64,000 bases of DNA from Microbacterium sp. Leaf159. Lineage in GTDB: Bacteria; Actinomycetota; Actinomycetes; Actinomycetales; Microbacteriaceae. Shown here piece after piece: positions 29,271 to 38,515 of this stretch. The stretch's first letter is position 1, and every line of letters starts with the position of its first letter. The position numbers were made by a program, and so were the translations under genes. The stretch spans positions 1,006,539 to 1,070,538 of the forward strand of contig NZ_LMOU01000001.1 of NCBI RefSeq assembly GCF_001423615.1. Direction: 5' to 3'. The notes below the pieces were generated by a model that saw only the letters and a program-made list of their open reading frames with translations, did not search any database and was not told where the DNA came from.

Positions 29271-30209
29271 GTGCGCGTTCTGATCACCGGGGCGGGCGGA
29301 ATGCTCGGCTCCAGCATCGTCGAGCGGTGGACATCACGTCGCCCGGACGATGACATCGTCGCGCTCCGGCGCAGCGATGTCGACCTCCGCGACACGGAGG
29401 CGACCGGTCGCGCGGTGCGATCGGCGCGACCGGACGTGATCGTCCATGCCGCAGCCGTCGTCGGCGGCATCGCTGACAAGATCGCACGTCCCCTCCCCTA
29501 CCTGCTCGACAACCTGGCCGTCGATCGCGCCGTGATCGAAGCCGCCGTGTCGAACGAGGTGCCCGGTCTGGTCTATATCGCGAGCGCCGCGGCCTACCCT
29601 GCCTCGGCGGAGAGCCCCATCGACGAGTCTCAACTCTTCCGCGGCGCCTTGGAGTCCGCCAACGAGGGGTACGGTCTCGCGAAGCTCACCGGGCTCACGG
29701 CCGTCCGCTACGCCGCGCAGCAGACGGGGCTCGCCTATCGGTCGCTGCTTCCGTCGAACCTGTACGGGCCGAACGACACCTTCGCGGCCGATCGGGCTCA
29801 CCTGATCGCCTCCACGATCCGCAAGACGCACGAGGCGAAGACCTCCGGCTCGTCCTCCGTATCGGTGTGGGGTGACGGCACCGCGCGGCGGGAGTTCACC
29901 TTCGCGCCCGACCTGGCGGACTGGCTCGTGGGGGCGATCGATGACCTCGCGAACTGGCCGTCGACCATGAACGTCGGCGCGGGCACAGACCACAGCATCC
30001 GCGAATTCTACGAGTTCGCGAGTGAGGTCGTGGACTACGACGGCGACCTCGAGTTCGACGCCACACGGCCCAGCGGGGTTCCGCAGCGCCTGATCGACTC
30101 ATCCGTCGCCCGATCCCACGGCTGGCTGCCGACGACCACGATGATCGACGGCATGCGTGCCTGCTACGACTCCTACCTGAGACATGTTGCGAATGGAGAA
30201 CTGCGATGA
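29271..30209 (+). CDS. GDP-L-fucose synthase family epimerase-reductase, probable GDP-L-colitose synthase
   Basis: 312 aa. GAGGMLGSS (7-15), the AAVVGGI motif (61-67) typical of GDP-fucose synthases, S105, and Y134-x-x-x-K138. GDP-fucose synthase and ColC (GDP-colitose synthase) are homologous bifunctional C5-epimerase/C4-reductases and are hard to separate by eye. Because a ColD-type dehydratase overlaps its end, ColC is the preferred role; if so the product is GDP-L-colitose, otherwise GDP-L-fucose. GTG start at 29271, 3 bases after gmd. Confidence 0.85.
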   Translation: MRVLITGAGGMLGSSIVERWTSRRPDDDIVALRRSDVDLRDTEATGRAVRSARPDVIVHAAAVVGGIADKIARPLPYLLDNLAVDRAVIEAAVSNEVPGLVYIASAAAYPASAESPIDESQLFRGALESANEGYGLAKLTGLTAVRYAAQQTGLAYRSLLPSNLYGPNDTFAADRAHLIASTIRKTHEAKTSGSSSVSVWGDGTARREFTFAPDLADWLVGAIDDLANWPSTMNVGAGTDHSIREFYEFASEVVDYDGDLEFDATRPSGVPQRLIDSSVARSHGWLPTTTMIDGMRACYDSYLRHVANGELR

Positions 30210-31393
30210 CCTCTGCCGAACGGGCCTACCCACTGGCCACGACCACCTGGGATGACGCGGAGTATGCGGCGATCCGCCGCGTCACCGACAGCGGACGCTT
30301 CACGATGGGCCCCCTCGTGAAGGAGTTCGAGGCCGGGTTCGCCGCGCACTTCGGTGCCTCCTACGGTGTCATGGTCAATTCGGGCAGCTCTGCGAATCTG
30401 ATCGCCGTTGCCGCCGCGGTTCTCGATCCCCGGATCGACCTCAACCGTGGCGACGAGGTCCTCGTGCCCGCTGTGTCATGGCCGACCACGTACTACCCGC
30501 TGACCCAGTACGGTCTACGCCCCCGATTCGTCGACATCGACCTCGACACACTCAACGTCGACCTCGACCTGTTGGAGGAGGCGATCGGTCCCCGCACCAA
30601 AGCGGTCTTCGCGGTCAACCTGCTCGGCAACCCGAACGACTTCACACGCCTACGACAGATCTGCGAGCGGCACGGGCTGCTCCTGATGGAGGACAACTGC
30701 GAATCCCTGGGCGCTGTGAGCGATGGGATCAACGCGGGAACGGCAGGGCTCATGGGAACCTTCAGCTCGTTCTTCTCGCACCACATCGCGACGATGGAAG
30801 GCGGCGTGATCCTCACGGACGACGAGCAGATCTATCAGGAGATGCTGTCGCTGCGCTCGCACGGCTGGACGCGCGACCTCCCCGACCAGAACCACGTGCA
30901 TGACAAGACCGGCAACGCGTGGGACGACCTGTTCAGGTTCGTGCTTCCCGGCTACAACGTGCGTCCGCTCGAGATGGAGGGCGCGCTCGGCCTGGAGCAG
31001 CTGAAGAAGATCCCCGCACTCGTGGCTGGCCGCCGCGAGAATGCGGCGTACTTCGCAGAGCGCTTCGCTGGCATCTCCTCCGTGCGTCTTCAGAAGGAGA
31101 CCGGCGAGAGCAGCTGGTTCGGCTTCTCGCTGGTGCTCGAGGGAGCGCTGGCCGGACGCCGCGCCGACCTGGTCGCCGCTTTCGCCGAAGCGAGCATTGA
31201 GTCCCGCCCGATCGTGGCCGGGAACTTCACTCGAAACCCCGTGATGGCTCACCTCGATGCCATCGTTCCGGACGCACTACCTGCGGCCGATAAGGTCCAC
31301 GAAGACGGGCTCTTCGTGGGCAACCACCACTACCCCGTGCAGGACGGCATCGATCTCGTCGCCGAGACCGTCGAGCGGGTTGCTCGAACCTAG
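30206..31393 (+). CDS. colD: GDP-4-keto-6-deoxy-D-mannose 3-dehydratase (ColD-like)
   Basis: 395 aa, DegT/DnrJ/EryC1 fold. The residue that is the PLP-linking lysine in aminotransferases is a histidine here: H192 in FSSFFSHHIATMEGG. This Lys-to-His change is the hallmark of ColD and of the E1 3-dehydratases, which remove the C3 hydroxyl instead of transaminating C4. The EDNCESLG block (D163) binds the pyridine ring. With gmd and the reductase before it (ATGA overlap) this makes a GDP-colitose operon. An E1-type CDP-sugar enzyme would need an iron-sulfur partner, which is absent. Confidence 0.85.
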   Translation: MTSAERAYPLATTTWDDAEYAAIRRVTDSGRFTMGPLVKEFEAGFAAHFGASYGVMVNSGSSANLIAVAAAVLDPRIDLNRGDEVLVPAVSWPTTYYPLTQYGLRPRFVDIDLDTLNVDLDLLEEAIGPRTKAVFAVNLLGNPNDFTRLRQICERHGLLLMEDNCESLGAVSDGINAGTAGLMGTFSSFFSHHIATMEGGVILTDDEQIYQEMLSLRSHGWTRDLPDQNHVHDKTGNAWDDLFRFVLPGYNVRPLEMEGALGLEQLKKIPALVAGRRENAAYFAERFAGISSVRLQKETGESSWFGFSLVLEGALAGRRADLVAAFAEASIESRPIVAGNFTRNPVMAHLDAIVPDALPAADKVHEDGLFVGNHHYPVQDGIDLVAETVERVART

Positions 31394-31396
31394 GCC

Positions 31397-32497
31397 TCAG
31401 CCGTTCCCGTCGCGAAGGGCACGTTCGAACGACTCGAGCGTGCCCTTCGCCGTCTTCTCCCATGAGAAGAGCTCAGCACGCTCGTAGCCGCGACGGGTCA
31501 GGTCGAGCATCCGCTCCGGATCGGTCGCCGCGGTCGTCATCGCCTTCGCGATCGATCCGAGATCATTCGGGTCGATGAACAGGGCCACGTCTCCGACGAC
31601 TTCCCTGTAGACGGGGATGTCGCTGATCATCACGGGAAGCCCTGCCATCATGGCCTCGAGGGCGGGCAGGGAGAAACCGTCCGCGAAGGATGGCATCGCG
31701 AGGGCCGTCGCCGTCGAGTACAGCTCTCGCATCTCGTCTGTGTCGACCCACGAGCGCAGCTCGACCCAATCCTGCATCCCCGTCTCGGCCACGACCTCGA
31801 GGAGTGGGTCATCACCATGACTTCCGGTGACCACGACGCGTGGTCGGACTTCGGGGTCGATCAATGGCAGCGACTTGATGAGCGAAGGCCAGTTCTTGTG
31901 AGGGCGCCGGTTGCCGGTAGCGAGGATCATGGGCCCGTCGACGGACGCACGTGTTCTGTCCACGCCCTGCAGGGGCGTGCCGGCGAGCGGAACAAGGTCG
32001 ATGTTGTCTGCGCTGACCTTCAGATAGCGCACGATCGCCTGACGAGACACCTCGCTGATCGTGAGGATACGAGAGGCGTTGCGTGCTGCGAGACGCTCCA
32101 TCACCTTGACCGGCAGGGTGTACATCGGCGTCGACATGTACTGGGGGTGGCTCCAGTAGAGCATGTCGTGCATGCTGATGACCGCAGGCATCTTCGTCTT
32201 CGCCGGTCCGAGCGTCATCGGAGAGTGCAGTAGATCCGCGCCAGCCGCTGCAGCCGCTCGTCCGCACCTCAGCTCTCCCCACGCCCAGGCGAACCTGTTC
32301 TCGCCGCTGATCCCTGACGCTATCCCCTCACCTGGGAACCAGCTCCGGTCGAGTTCCCAGCCCTCCTTGCTGAAGTAACCGATGTACTCGTGTTCCGGAG
32401 CGAGGCGACCGAGCTGCGTGTACAGTTCCCGAGCGTACGTCTCCATTCCGCCCTTCTTTCCGGTGAGCGAGAGGAGGTCGACGAAGATTCGTGCCAT
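31397..32497 (-). CDS. Glycosyltransferase family 4
   Basis: 366 aa from the ATG at 32497 (AAGGAT upstream). GT-B fold: N-terminal GGMETYARELY acceptor loop, HDMLYWSHP, then C-terminal nucleotide-sugar site ATGNRRPHKNW. The EX7E motif reads DGFSLPALE, with Asp for the first Glu, a variant seen in WbpY-like mannosyltransferases. Converges with the colD-like gene 3 bases apart. Probably adds mannose, rhamnose or colitose to a lipid-linked unit. Confidence 0.88.
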   Translation of the reverse strand: MARIFVDLLSLTGKKGGMETYARELYTQLGRLAPEHEYIGYFSKEGWELDRSWFPGEGIASGISGENRFAWAWGELRCGRAAAAAGADLLHSPMTLGPAKTKMPAVISMHDMLYWSHPQYMSTPMYTLPVKVMERLAARNASRILTISEVSRQAIVRYLKVSADNIDLVPLAGTPLQGVDRTRASVDGPMILATGNRRPHKNWPSLIKSLPLIDPEVRPRVVVTGSHGDDPLLEVVAETGMQDWVELRSWVDTDEMRELYSTATALAMPSFADGFSLPALEAMMAGLPVMISDIPVYREVVGDVALFIDPNDLGSIAKAMTTAATDPERMLDLTRRGYERAELFSWEKTAKGTLESFERALRDGNG

Positions 32498-32523
32498 TAC
32501 GGAATATCCTTTTTGGGTGTGTT

Positions 32524-33615
32524 TCACGCGGAGGGTGCGACGATGGCCGAGCGCGGGCTCGAACCGCGGCTGCGCACACGCCGCATGCACGGGCGCTCGA
32601 CGAGGAACCAGCTCAGCGCGGCAAGGGCGACGGTTCCGATGATCGTGATGCCGATGAAGACGGCCATACCCCATCGATCACCACCGAACAGCACCGTGAG
32701 TTGTTGGATCGGCCACGCGTATATGTAGAAGCCGTAGGAGATGTCATTCTTGGCGATCCACGACGGTTGCGGGATCACAGTCGACAGATAGAGCAGGCCG
32801 TAAGCGAGGAACGGAGAAGATATCTGCCCGCCCCAGTGCGGGATGAATGCGATGGACACGAGAGCGAGGAGGAGCGACGCGAGCGCGATCCACCGGTTGA
32901 TCCCGAATCGCTCGATCACCAGAAACGCGACAGCTCCGCCGAGGAAGAAGGGAAGGAGTTTGAAGAGCAATACGAAGCTGCCGTCGAGCCCGACCCGTTC
33001 AGCGAGACCCACGTTCATCCACACCAGGACAGAGGCGAGGAAGACAGCGGCGGCAGGCACGAACGAGCGACGGAAGAACGCCCACGCTCCGAGGATCCAG
33101 ACGATCAAGTAGCAGAGGAACTCGTAGTACAAGGTCCAAAGGGATCCATTCCACGCGTTCGGGTACGGAACCGTGTCCAGAGTCGCCCCGATGTCATAGT
33201 TCACGATATCGAGACCGAGGTTGGCCCACACGTACTCGAGTGGAGTGATGGGCGTGCTCACGTACCCGGCGAGGGTGCCGTTCTCGATCATCGCTGCAAT
33301 GGGGCCGAACACGGCGGCCGTCACCAGAAGGCACACGACGAAAGCGGGGTAGATCCGCGCGACGCGATGCAGCAGATAATCTCCAGCCCCTGTGCGGAAG
33401 CGACTCCTCGTGATGAGGAATCCGCTCAACACGAAGAATCCCGCGACCGCCCACCCACCGAGGTTCTCTCCCTGGATCTGCGGTCCGACGCCCGTCCCTG
33501 CGATATACCAACTGTGCGCGAACAGGACCAGGCCTGCAAGGACGAGACGGAACAGGTTGAGGCTGTTATCGCGATACGGGAACGGGCTTCCCGCGAGTGC
33601 GTTGCCGGCGCTCAC
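32524..33615 (-). CDS. Acyltransferase-3 family O-acyltransferase without SGNH domain
   Basis: 363 aa, about ten membrane helices. Conserved AT3 points: SLNLFRLVLAGLVLFAHSW with the TM1 His, FFVLSGFLITRS, and NGSLWTLYYEF. It lacks the exported SGNH domain of the two larger paralogues, so it resembles OatA-membrane or Wzt-cluster sugar acetylases. The GTG at 33615 overlaps the epimerase stop by 4 bases, so the modified sugar may be the epimerase product. Confidence 0.88.
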   Translation of the reverse strand: MSAGNALAGSPFPYRDNSLNLFRLVLAGLVLFAHSWYIAGTGVGPQIQGENLGGWAVAGFFVLSGFLITRSRFRTGAGDYLLHRVARIYPAFVVCLLVTAAVFGPIAAMIENGTLAGYVSTPITPLEYVWANLGLDIVNYDIGATLDTVPYPNAWNGSLWTLYYEFLCYLIVWILGAWAFFRRSFVPAAAVFLASVLVWMNVGLAERVGLDGSFVLLFKLLPFFLGGAVAFLVIERFGINRWIALASLLLALVSIAFIPHWGGQISSPFLAYGLLYLSTVIPQPSWIAKNDISYGFYIYAWPIQQLTVLFGGDRWGMAVFIGITIIGTVALAALSWFLVERPCMRRVRSRGSSPRSAIVAPSA

Positions 33616-34748
33616 TTCAAGAGGTTCCGAGAAGCCATCTCGTCCAGCGACTTCTGGTACGTGTCACCCTCGATCGGCTCGGTCAGCACCCATTCCGCGA
33701 AACGCTTCACACCGTCCGCGAACGCCACGCGGGGCGTGAAACTGAGCGTCTCTTCAAGTCTTGTCGTGTCGGCCACGTTGTGGCGGATATCGCCGAGTCG
33801 GTAGTTGCCGGAGATATGAGTGGGGACGTCAGTGCCGAAAGCTGCGAACAGCGCTCCCACAACTTCCTGGACGCTGGTCGCGACACCCGATCCGACATTG
33901 AAGATATTGCCGGCTGCCTCCGGGTGGGTTGCTCCAAGGAACGTCGCTTCGACCACATCGTCGATGTACACGAAGTCACGGGTCTCGAGACCGTCTTCGA
34001 AGATGTTTATTCCCTTCCCCTGTCGGATCAGAGTGGAAAAGATCGACAAGATGCCCGTGTACGGATTCTTGAGCGACTGCCCCGGCCCGTACACGTTCTG
34101 GTAACGGAGCGACACGGGCTCGATGCCGATCGTCGGAGCGACCGTCATGATCAAGGATTCCTGCATCTGCTTCGTGATCCCGTACACCGATGACGGGTGG
34201 AGTTTTGCACTCTCGTCGGTCGGAATGAGCTCGAGCCCGCCCTCGCCGCCGAACTTGACCTCGAAATCGCCGATGGACATGTCCGCGTCCTGGCGATGCG
34301 CCGGATAGACGATACGTCCGTCAGAGGTGCGGTACGCGCCCTCACCGTAGATCGAGCGAGACGAGGCGACCACGACACGACGAACCGAGTGCGGCTCATT
34401 CGCGAGGAGGTTGAGGAGTTTCGCTGTACCGCCGATGTTCGTCTCGGTGTAACGATCGATCTCATACATCGACTGCCCCGTGCCGGTCTCTGCCGCCAGG
34501 TGCACGACGATAGTGGCGCCCTCGAGTGCGCGTCGGAGGTCATCGGAGGAAGTCACGGTGCCTTCGATCACCGTCGCAATGCCGTCGATGGATTTGAGCA
34601 ACGGCGAATCGTTGCGAGGATCCGAGCCATGGACCTGAGCGATGAGGGCATCAAGAACAGTTACGGTATGACCCGCCTCGACGAAGCGACGCGCGAGTCG
34701 CGTGCCGATGAAGCCCGCGCCTCCGGTGATGAGGACGTGTTCAGCCAT
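33612..34748 (-). CDS. NAD-dependent sugar epimerase, dTDP-L-rhamnose 4-epimerase-like
   Basis: 378 aa, extended SDR. GGAGFIG at the N-terminus, HLAAETGTGQSMYEI, ASSRSIYGEG, SVYGITK catalytic pair, and LRYQNVYGPGQSLKNPYTG. The GQSMYEI and NPYTG features recall dTDP-L-rhamnose 4-epimerases, which make dTDP-6-deoxy-L-talose from the rmlABCD product. Other 6-deoxy or UDP-sugar substrates cannot be excluded. A clear AGGAGA site precedes the ATG. Followed by the coupled acyltransferase. Confidence 0.75.
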   Translation of the reverse strand: MAEHVLITGGAGFIGTRLARRFVEAGHTVTVLDALIAQVHGSDPRNDSPLLKSIDGIATVIEGTVTSSDDLRRALEGATIVVHLAAETGTGQSMYEIDRYTETNIGGTAKLLNLLANEPHSVRRVVVASSRSIYGEGAYRTSDGRIVYPAHRQDADMSIGDFEVKFGGEGGLELIPTDESAKLHPSSVYGITKQMQESLIMTVAPTIGIEPVSLRYQNVYGPGQSLKNPYTGILSIFSTLIRQGKGINIFEDGLETRDFVYIDDVVEATFLGATHPEAAGNIFNVGSGVATSVQEVVGALFAAFGTDVPTHISGNYRLGDIRHNVADTTRLEETLSFTPRVAFADGVKRFAEWVLTEPIEGDTYQKSLDEMASRNLLK

Positions 34749-34800
34749 GTGATGTCTCCTGTAGGTGGGTGCAACCGCTCGGACGCGGAGATTCAGCCGG

Positions 34801-35691
34801 TCAGAGCGCGAAGATGTGCGCCAGCGTCGAGTTTATCCCGGCCCCGGTGCCGCGCCGGGCGACGCCCGGGAGCTCGGCGATTCCATGCAGTCGTGACATC
34901 AGACGGATTCGCGCGGTGATCTCCGTCCGCCGCCACCCCTTTACCTGGGCGAGGGCAGCTGCCTGGCGGTAGTACGTGCGCTCATCTCGGAAACGACGCC
35001 CGTCGAGAAGAGTCCTCTGCGACGCGCTTCCGCCGTGTCTACGATACGAGAACGCCATCTCGGGCGCGTACGCCAACGTCCCTCCGTCGAACGCAATATC
35101 CATGAGAAGCGCGAGATCCTGGATGATCGGCAGTCCGTCACGGAAGTCGATCCGCTTCAGGGTCTCGGTCCTGAACGTCAGCGACGGCCAATACAACCAG
35201 TCACCGCGGATCAGGCTGGTCGCCATCCGATCACCTTGCAGAACTGCCACCCCGGTGCCACCCCGGGGCGCGAGAATGCCCTGCTTGACCCGATCCACGA
35301 GAGGCGCAATCTCTCGGCCGGTCTCATCGATGACTATGACGCCCGGCTGGATCACATCCGCGCTCGGCACGCGTGCCGTCGCGCGCTCGATAACCTCGAG
35401 ATAGTTGGGATGCATGAGGTCGTCGCATCCCATAATCGTGACGAACTCACTGGACGCACGGCGGATGGCTTCGCGATAGTTCTCCGTGATGCCAAGGTTC
35501 ACGTCGTTGCGGGTGTACTCGACTCGATCGTCGTCGAGCGCCGTGAAGAATTCCCGTACGGATTCGTCCGGGTAGCAGTCGTCGATCACGACGACCCGCC
35601 AGTCCGTGACTGTCTGCGCCTGCACGGAGCGGATGGTCTCGTAGAGGTGGCCGGGGTCTCCCCAGAAAGGAATGAAGATCTCGTGGGTCAT
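34801..35691 (-). CDS. Glycosyltransferase family 2
   Basis: 296 aa. GT-A landmarks IPFWGDPGHL, VVIDDCYPD and the GCDDLMHP metal motif; the R-x-H-GGSAS block near residue 215 may contact the acceptor. No membrane segment. The ATG overlaps the stop of the large membrane protein before it by 4 bases. Last gene of the minus-strand run 40197-34801. Sugar specificity unknown. Confidence 0.88.
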   Translation of the reverse strand: MTHEIFIPFWGDPGHLYETIRSVQAQTVTDWRVVVIDDCYPDESVREFFTALDDDRVEYTRNDVNLGITENYREAIRRASSEFVTIMGCDDLMHPNYLEVIERATARVPSADVIQPGVIVIDETGREIAPLVDRVKQGILAPRGGTGVAVLQGDRMATSLIRGDWLYWPSLTFRTETLKRIDFRDGLPIIQDLALLMDIAFDGGTLAYAPEMAFSYRRHGGSASQRTLLDGRRFRDERTYYRQAAALAQVKGWRRTEITARIRLMSRLHGIAELPGVARRGTGAGINSTLAHIFAL

Positions 35692-37619
35692 GGTGTGTCA
35701 CATCCTGTCACTCGGTAGAGGCGAGCGTCGCCGACCTCGTCCACGAGCTCGACTGCCTCCGAATCGTCGAGGTCGGCGAGTCCTCGGTACTGATGTTCTG
35801 CTCCATGGATCTCCTGTGTCCCGAAGTCGAGCACATACTCGACATCGGCTCGGTCGAGTGCGTCGCAGACCGCTGACCCCGGCTCGGCATCGGCGAGGTC
35901 GTCCAGGATGAGCAAGTCGTCCGTCGTGAAGTCCATCAGCACGTGCGGCATCAACACCTCGCGATCAGAGAACGCGTAGGCAAGGCCGGCGCCGGTCCAC
36001 CCGCTGCCGGCGATCGTCGCACCCTCAGGGACCTCGTCCGGAAGCCGCTCGAGCAATGCCTTCTCATCAAGCGTGATCAGGCGAGACTGGTCAGAGTACG
36101 TGTAGACCGCGGACGCCAGTCGGATTGCTTCGCCGGACGCGTAGATCTGTCCGCCGAGCGCCGCGATCGAGACCACCGCGATCCCCGCGATCAGCGGGCG
36201 CCGACCGTCAGCCTTGTGAATGCGACTGCGAACCCAGCGAAAAACACCCGCAGCACCATAGGCCGCGATCGGGACCACGACCATCGGAAGCAGCGCGGCG
36301 AGACGCGGTGAGTTGTTATACCAGGCGGCAGTCAGCAGATCGCGTAGCTGATGCCAAGGAAGTGCGCTCGCGACGATGTACAGCGTTGCGACGACTACCA
36401 ATGCGAGAAGCGCGAAGATATCCGCCCTGTGCCGCGTGCGCAAAGCTGCGACGACGCCAGCAAGAAGCAGCCCAGCCACGACCCACGGAACGTTGCCGTA
36501 CGTCGGAGCCACCGTGATCGCCTGCCCAATAGCCTGCGCTACGGACTGCTCCACCGGCCATCCCCGCGCCTCGGCAGCAGGTTTGAGCACCTTCCAGGCT
36601 CCGGCCGCGGCGATCAGCGAGGCGCCCACGACGATGGAGTAGCGAACGACGGTCGCCCGTTCCGGGCGTGTCTGCAGGAGACAGACGAAGGCGACGAGTC
36701 CTGCAAGCACCGACAACACCATCCAGGCCACGAAAGCCCCAGGATGCGCCACAGCGATCCCAGGCAGGCCACCGAGCACAGCGAAGACCAGCACCAGAAT
36801 CGGGGGCGCAGACTTCTCGCTGCCGAGACGCAGCATGGAGACCATCGCCGCGAGCGCAGCAGGTACCAGCGCCACACCGAGCAGATACGGGTACAGCACG
36901 CCGTAGTCGAGCATCAGTATCGGAAAAGCCGGGATCAGACCGCTCAGCGCGCCGGCGGCGATCAGCGTGGATCGCGAGCTCCCCATCAGCGTGCGAGTGA
37001 GCAGCAGGATGGTCGCGGGCCAGACCAACGCTGCAACGACGATCGTCACGGCGTTCGAGGCTGCCATGATCGACATCCCCGAGAGCTGCGCGACCAGCGC
37101 CACGGATGCGTGCCAGCCGCTCGGATAGAACCAGACGCCGCCGGTGTCGCTGGTCATCGAGCCGACAGTCAGCGGCGAAGCCGATCCTGTTTCGAGCACG
37201 AATCTGATCGCGTTGAGATGGAATATGTTGTCGAACGACTGCGAGATGTTCTCTGGTGCGCCGATGATCGCGAACACCTGCGCGCCGACGAGGACTGCCG
37301 CACCGCCGACGATGATCGCCGTCAGCGGCGAGCGAGTGGTTCCGACCGGCATGGGGTCTCTGCGTCGCGTCAGCCACCCCACTACAGCGGCCACCGCGCC
37401 GACCACTGCGGTCGTGATCACGACCGGCAGCCATGACCAAGACAGGCCGGTTGCCGTTGACCAGATGGCGCTTATCGCGATGACGCTCGCTGATGCCAAA
37501 GGCGCAAAAGCCCAAGCCCACAAGCCACGCAGTGTCAGAAGCCACGCGACGAGGTAGCCCGGTGCGAACAGCAGAAGGATCGCGGCGCCGAGTCCAGGCA
37601 GAGCCTCGAACCACGTCAT
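35688..37619 (-). CDS. Large polytopic membrane protein (DUF6541-like), possible polyprenyl-dependent glycosyltransferase
   Basis: 643 aa from the ATG at 37619. It has about 13-14 membrane helices, then a soluble exported domain of about 150 residues with two Cys (SAVCDAL and RVTGC). I recall similar proteins as DUF6541, common in actinobacterial polysaccharide clusters and of unknown function. The GT-C-like layout of many helices with a C-terminal exterior domain suggests a transferase that uses polyprenyl-linked sugars. EN and FYPSGWH in an outer loop are candidate functional residues. Coupled on both sides by ATGA overlaps to GT2 genes. Confidence 0.75.
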   Translation of the reverse strand: MTWFEALPGLGAAILLLFAPGYLVAWLLTLRGLWAWAFAPLASASVIAISAIWSTATGLSWSWLPVVITTAVVGAVAAVVGWLTRRRDPMPVGTTRSPLTAIIVGGAAVLVGAQVFAIIGAPENISQSFDNIFHLNAIRFVLETGSASPLTVGSMTSDTGGVWFYPSGWHASVALVAQLSGMSIMAASNAVTIVVAALVWPATILLLTRTLMGSSRSTLIAAGALSGLIPAFPILMLDYGVLYPYLLGVALVPAALAAMVSMLRLGSEKSAPPILVLVFAVLGGLPGIAVAHPGAFVAWMVLSVLAGLVAFVCLLQTRPERATVVRYSIVVGASLIAAAGAWKVLKPAAEARGWPVEQSVAQAIGQAITVAPTYGNVPWVVAGLLLAGVVAALRTRHRADIFALLALVVVATLYIVASALPWHQLRDLLTAAWYNNSPRLAALLPMVVVPIAAYGAAGVFRWVRSRIHKADGRRPLIAGIAVVSIAALGGQIYASGEAIRLASAVYTYSDQSRLITLDEKALLERLPDEVPEGATIAGSGWTGAGLAYAFSDREVLMPHVLMDFTTDDLLILDDLADAEPGSAVCDALDRADVEYVLDFGTQEIHGAEHQYRGLADLDDSEAVELVDEVGDARLYRVTGCDTP

Positions 37620-38515
37620 CGCGCCTGGCTCTCCGGATACCGGATCTTCGGGTTGAAGGTGATGCCCTTCAGCCACTTTCCGAGAAGCTTCGCGCGCAGA
37701 TCGAGAGGCACCCGACCGCGGTGGAGACTGACGAACAGCCGAGCGCCGAACTCGACGAAGTACAGCAGGCCGCGGTGGTGGAGCTGCCACGATGCCTCGT
37801 TGCGCACGCCGTACGAGAACTTCCACAGGCTTTTGCGGTCCACCATCGCGAAGTTCACGCCGCGGTTGTCACCCATGTCATGGACGACGACGCTGTCGAG
37901 CACCTGCACGCCGGGGCAGCGCGCGGTGAGCCGCAGCGTGTACTCACGGTCGTCGAACCAGATGAAGTACTCGGAGTACGGCAGACCGTATTCCGCGATC
38001 GCCCAGCGCGGGATCAGGACGGACACGAAGGAGCACGCCGTCACCATGACGTTCTTCTGCCCCTTGACGAGCAGCCGCCCCCAGTCCCATGTGGTCACAG
38101 GGTTGTTCATCTCGCAGATGCTTCCGTCGGTGAACTCCACGACCGAGCAGGCGAAGGGCACGTCACCCCCGAGTTCGGCGACAGCGCCGTCGAAACCCGC
38201 GATCAGACTGGCGAGGGCCTCGGGCTTCGGGTAGCAGTCGTCATCCATGATCCAGACGTGATCGGCGCCCGACGCGTACCCGCGGAGCATCCCTTCCGAG
38301 AACCCTCCCGCTCCCCCGGAGTTGGTCGCCATCGTGACCACTTCGAGGGGTACCGAGGCGTCAAGGGATGCCAGGTACTCCGCGGTGCCGTCGGTCGACG
38401 CGTTGTCGATGACGAAGAGCGTCTCGACCTGGTGTGTCTGGGCTTCGATCGATGCGATCACGGTCTTCAGCTTCTCCAGCCGATTGAACGTGACGACCAC
38501 TCCTGCGACGCTCAC
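37616..38515 (-). CDS. Glycosyltransferase family 2, galactofuranosyl/rhamnosyltransferase-like
   Basis: 299 aa from the GTG at 38515, which overlaps the upstream GT4 stop by 4 bases and has AAAGAGGTGGG upstream. VVVTFNRLEKLK, VIDNASTDGT, NSGGAGGFSEG and WIMDDDCYPKP closely match the gene at 4252. The C-terminal basic region (LLGKWLKGITF) may bind membrane. With glf in the locus, galactofuranose transfer is plausible. Confidence 0.88.
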   Translation of the reverse strand: MSVAGVVVTFNRLEKLKTVIASIEAQTHQVETLFVIDNASTDGTAEYLASLDASVPLEVVTMATNSGGAGGFSEGMLRGYASGADHVWIMDDDCYPKPEALASLIAGFDGAVAELGGDVPFACSVVEFTDGSICEMNNPVTTWDWGRLLVKGQKNVMVTACSFVSVLIPRWAIAEYGLPYSEYFIWFDDREYTLRLTARCPGVQVLDSVVVHDMGDNRGVNFAMVDRKSLWKFSYGVRNEASWQLHHRGLLYFVEFGARLFVSLHRGRVPLDLRAKLLGKWLKGITFNPKIRYPESQAR

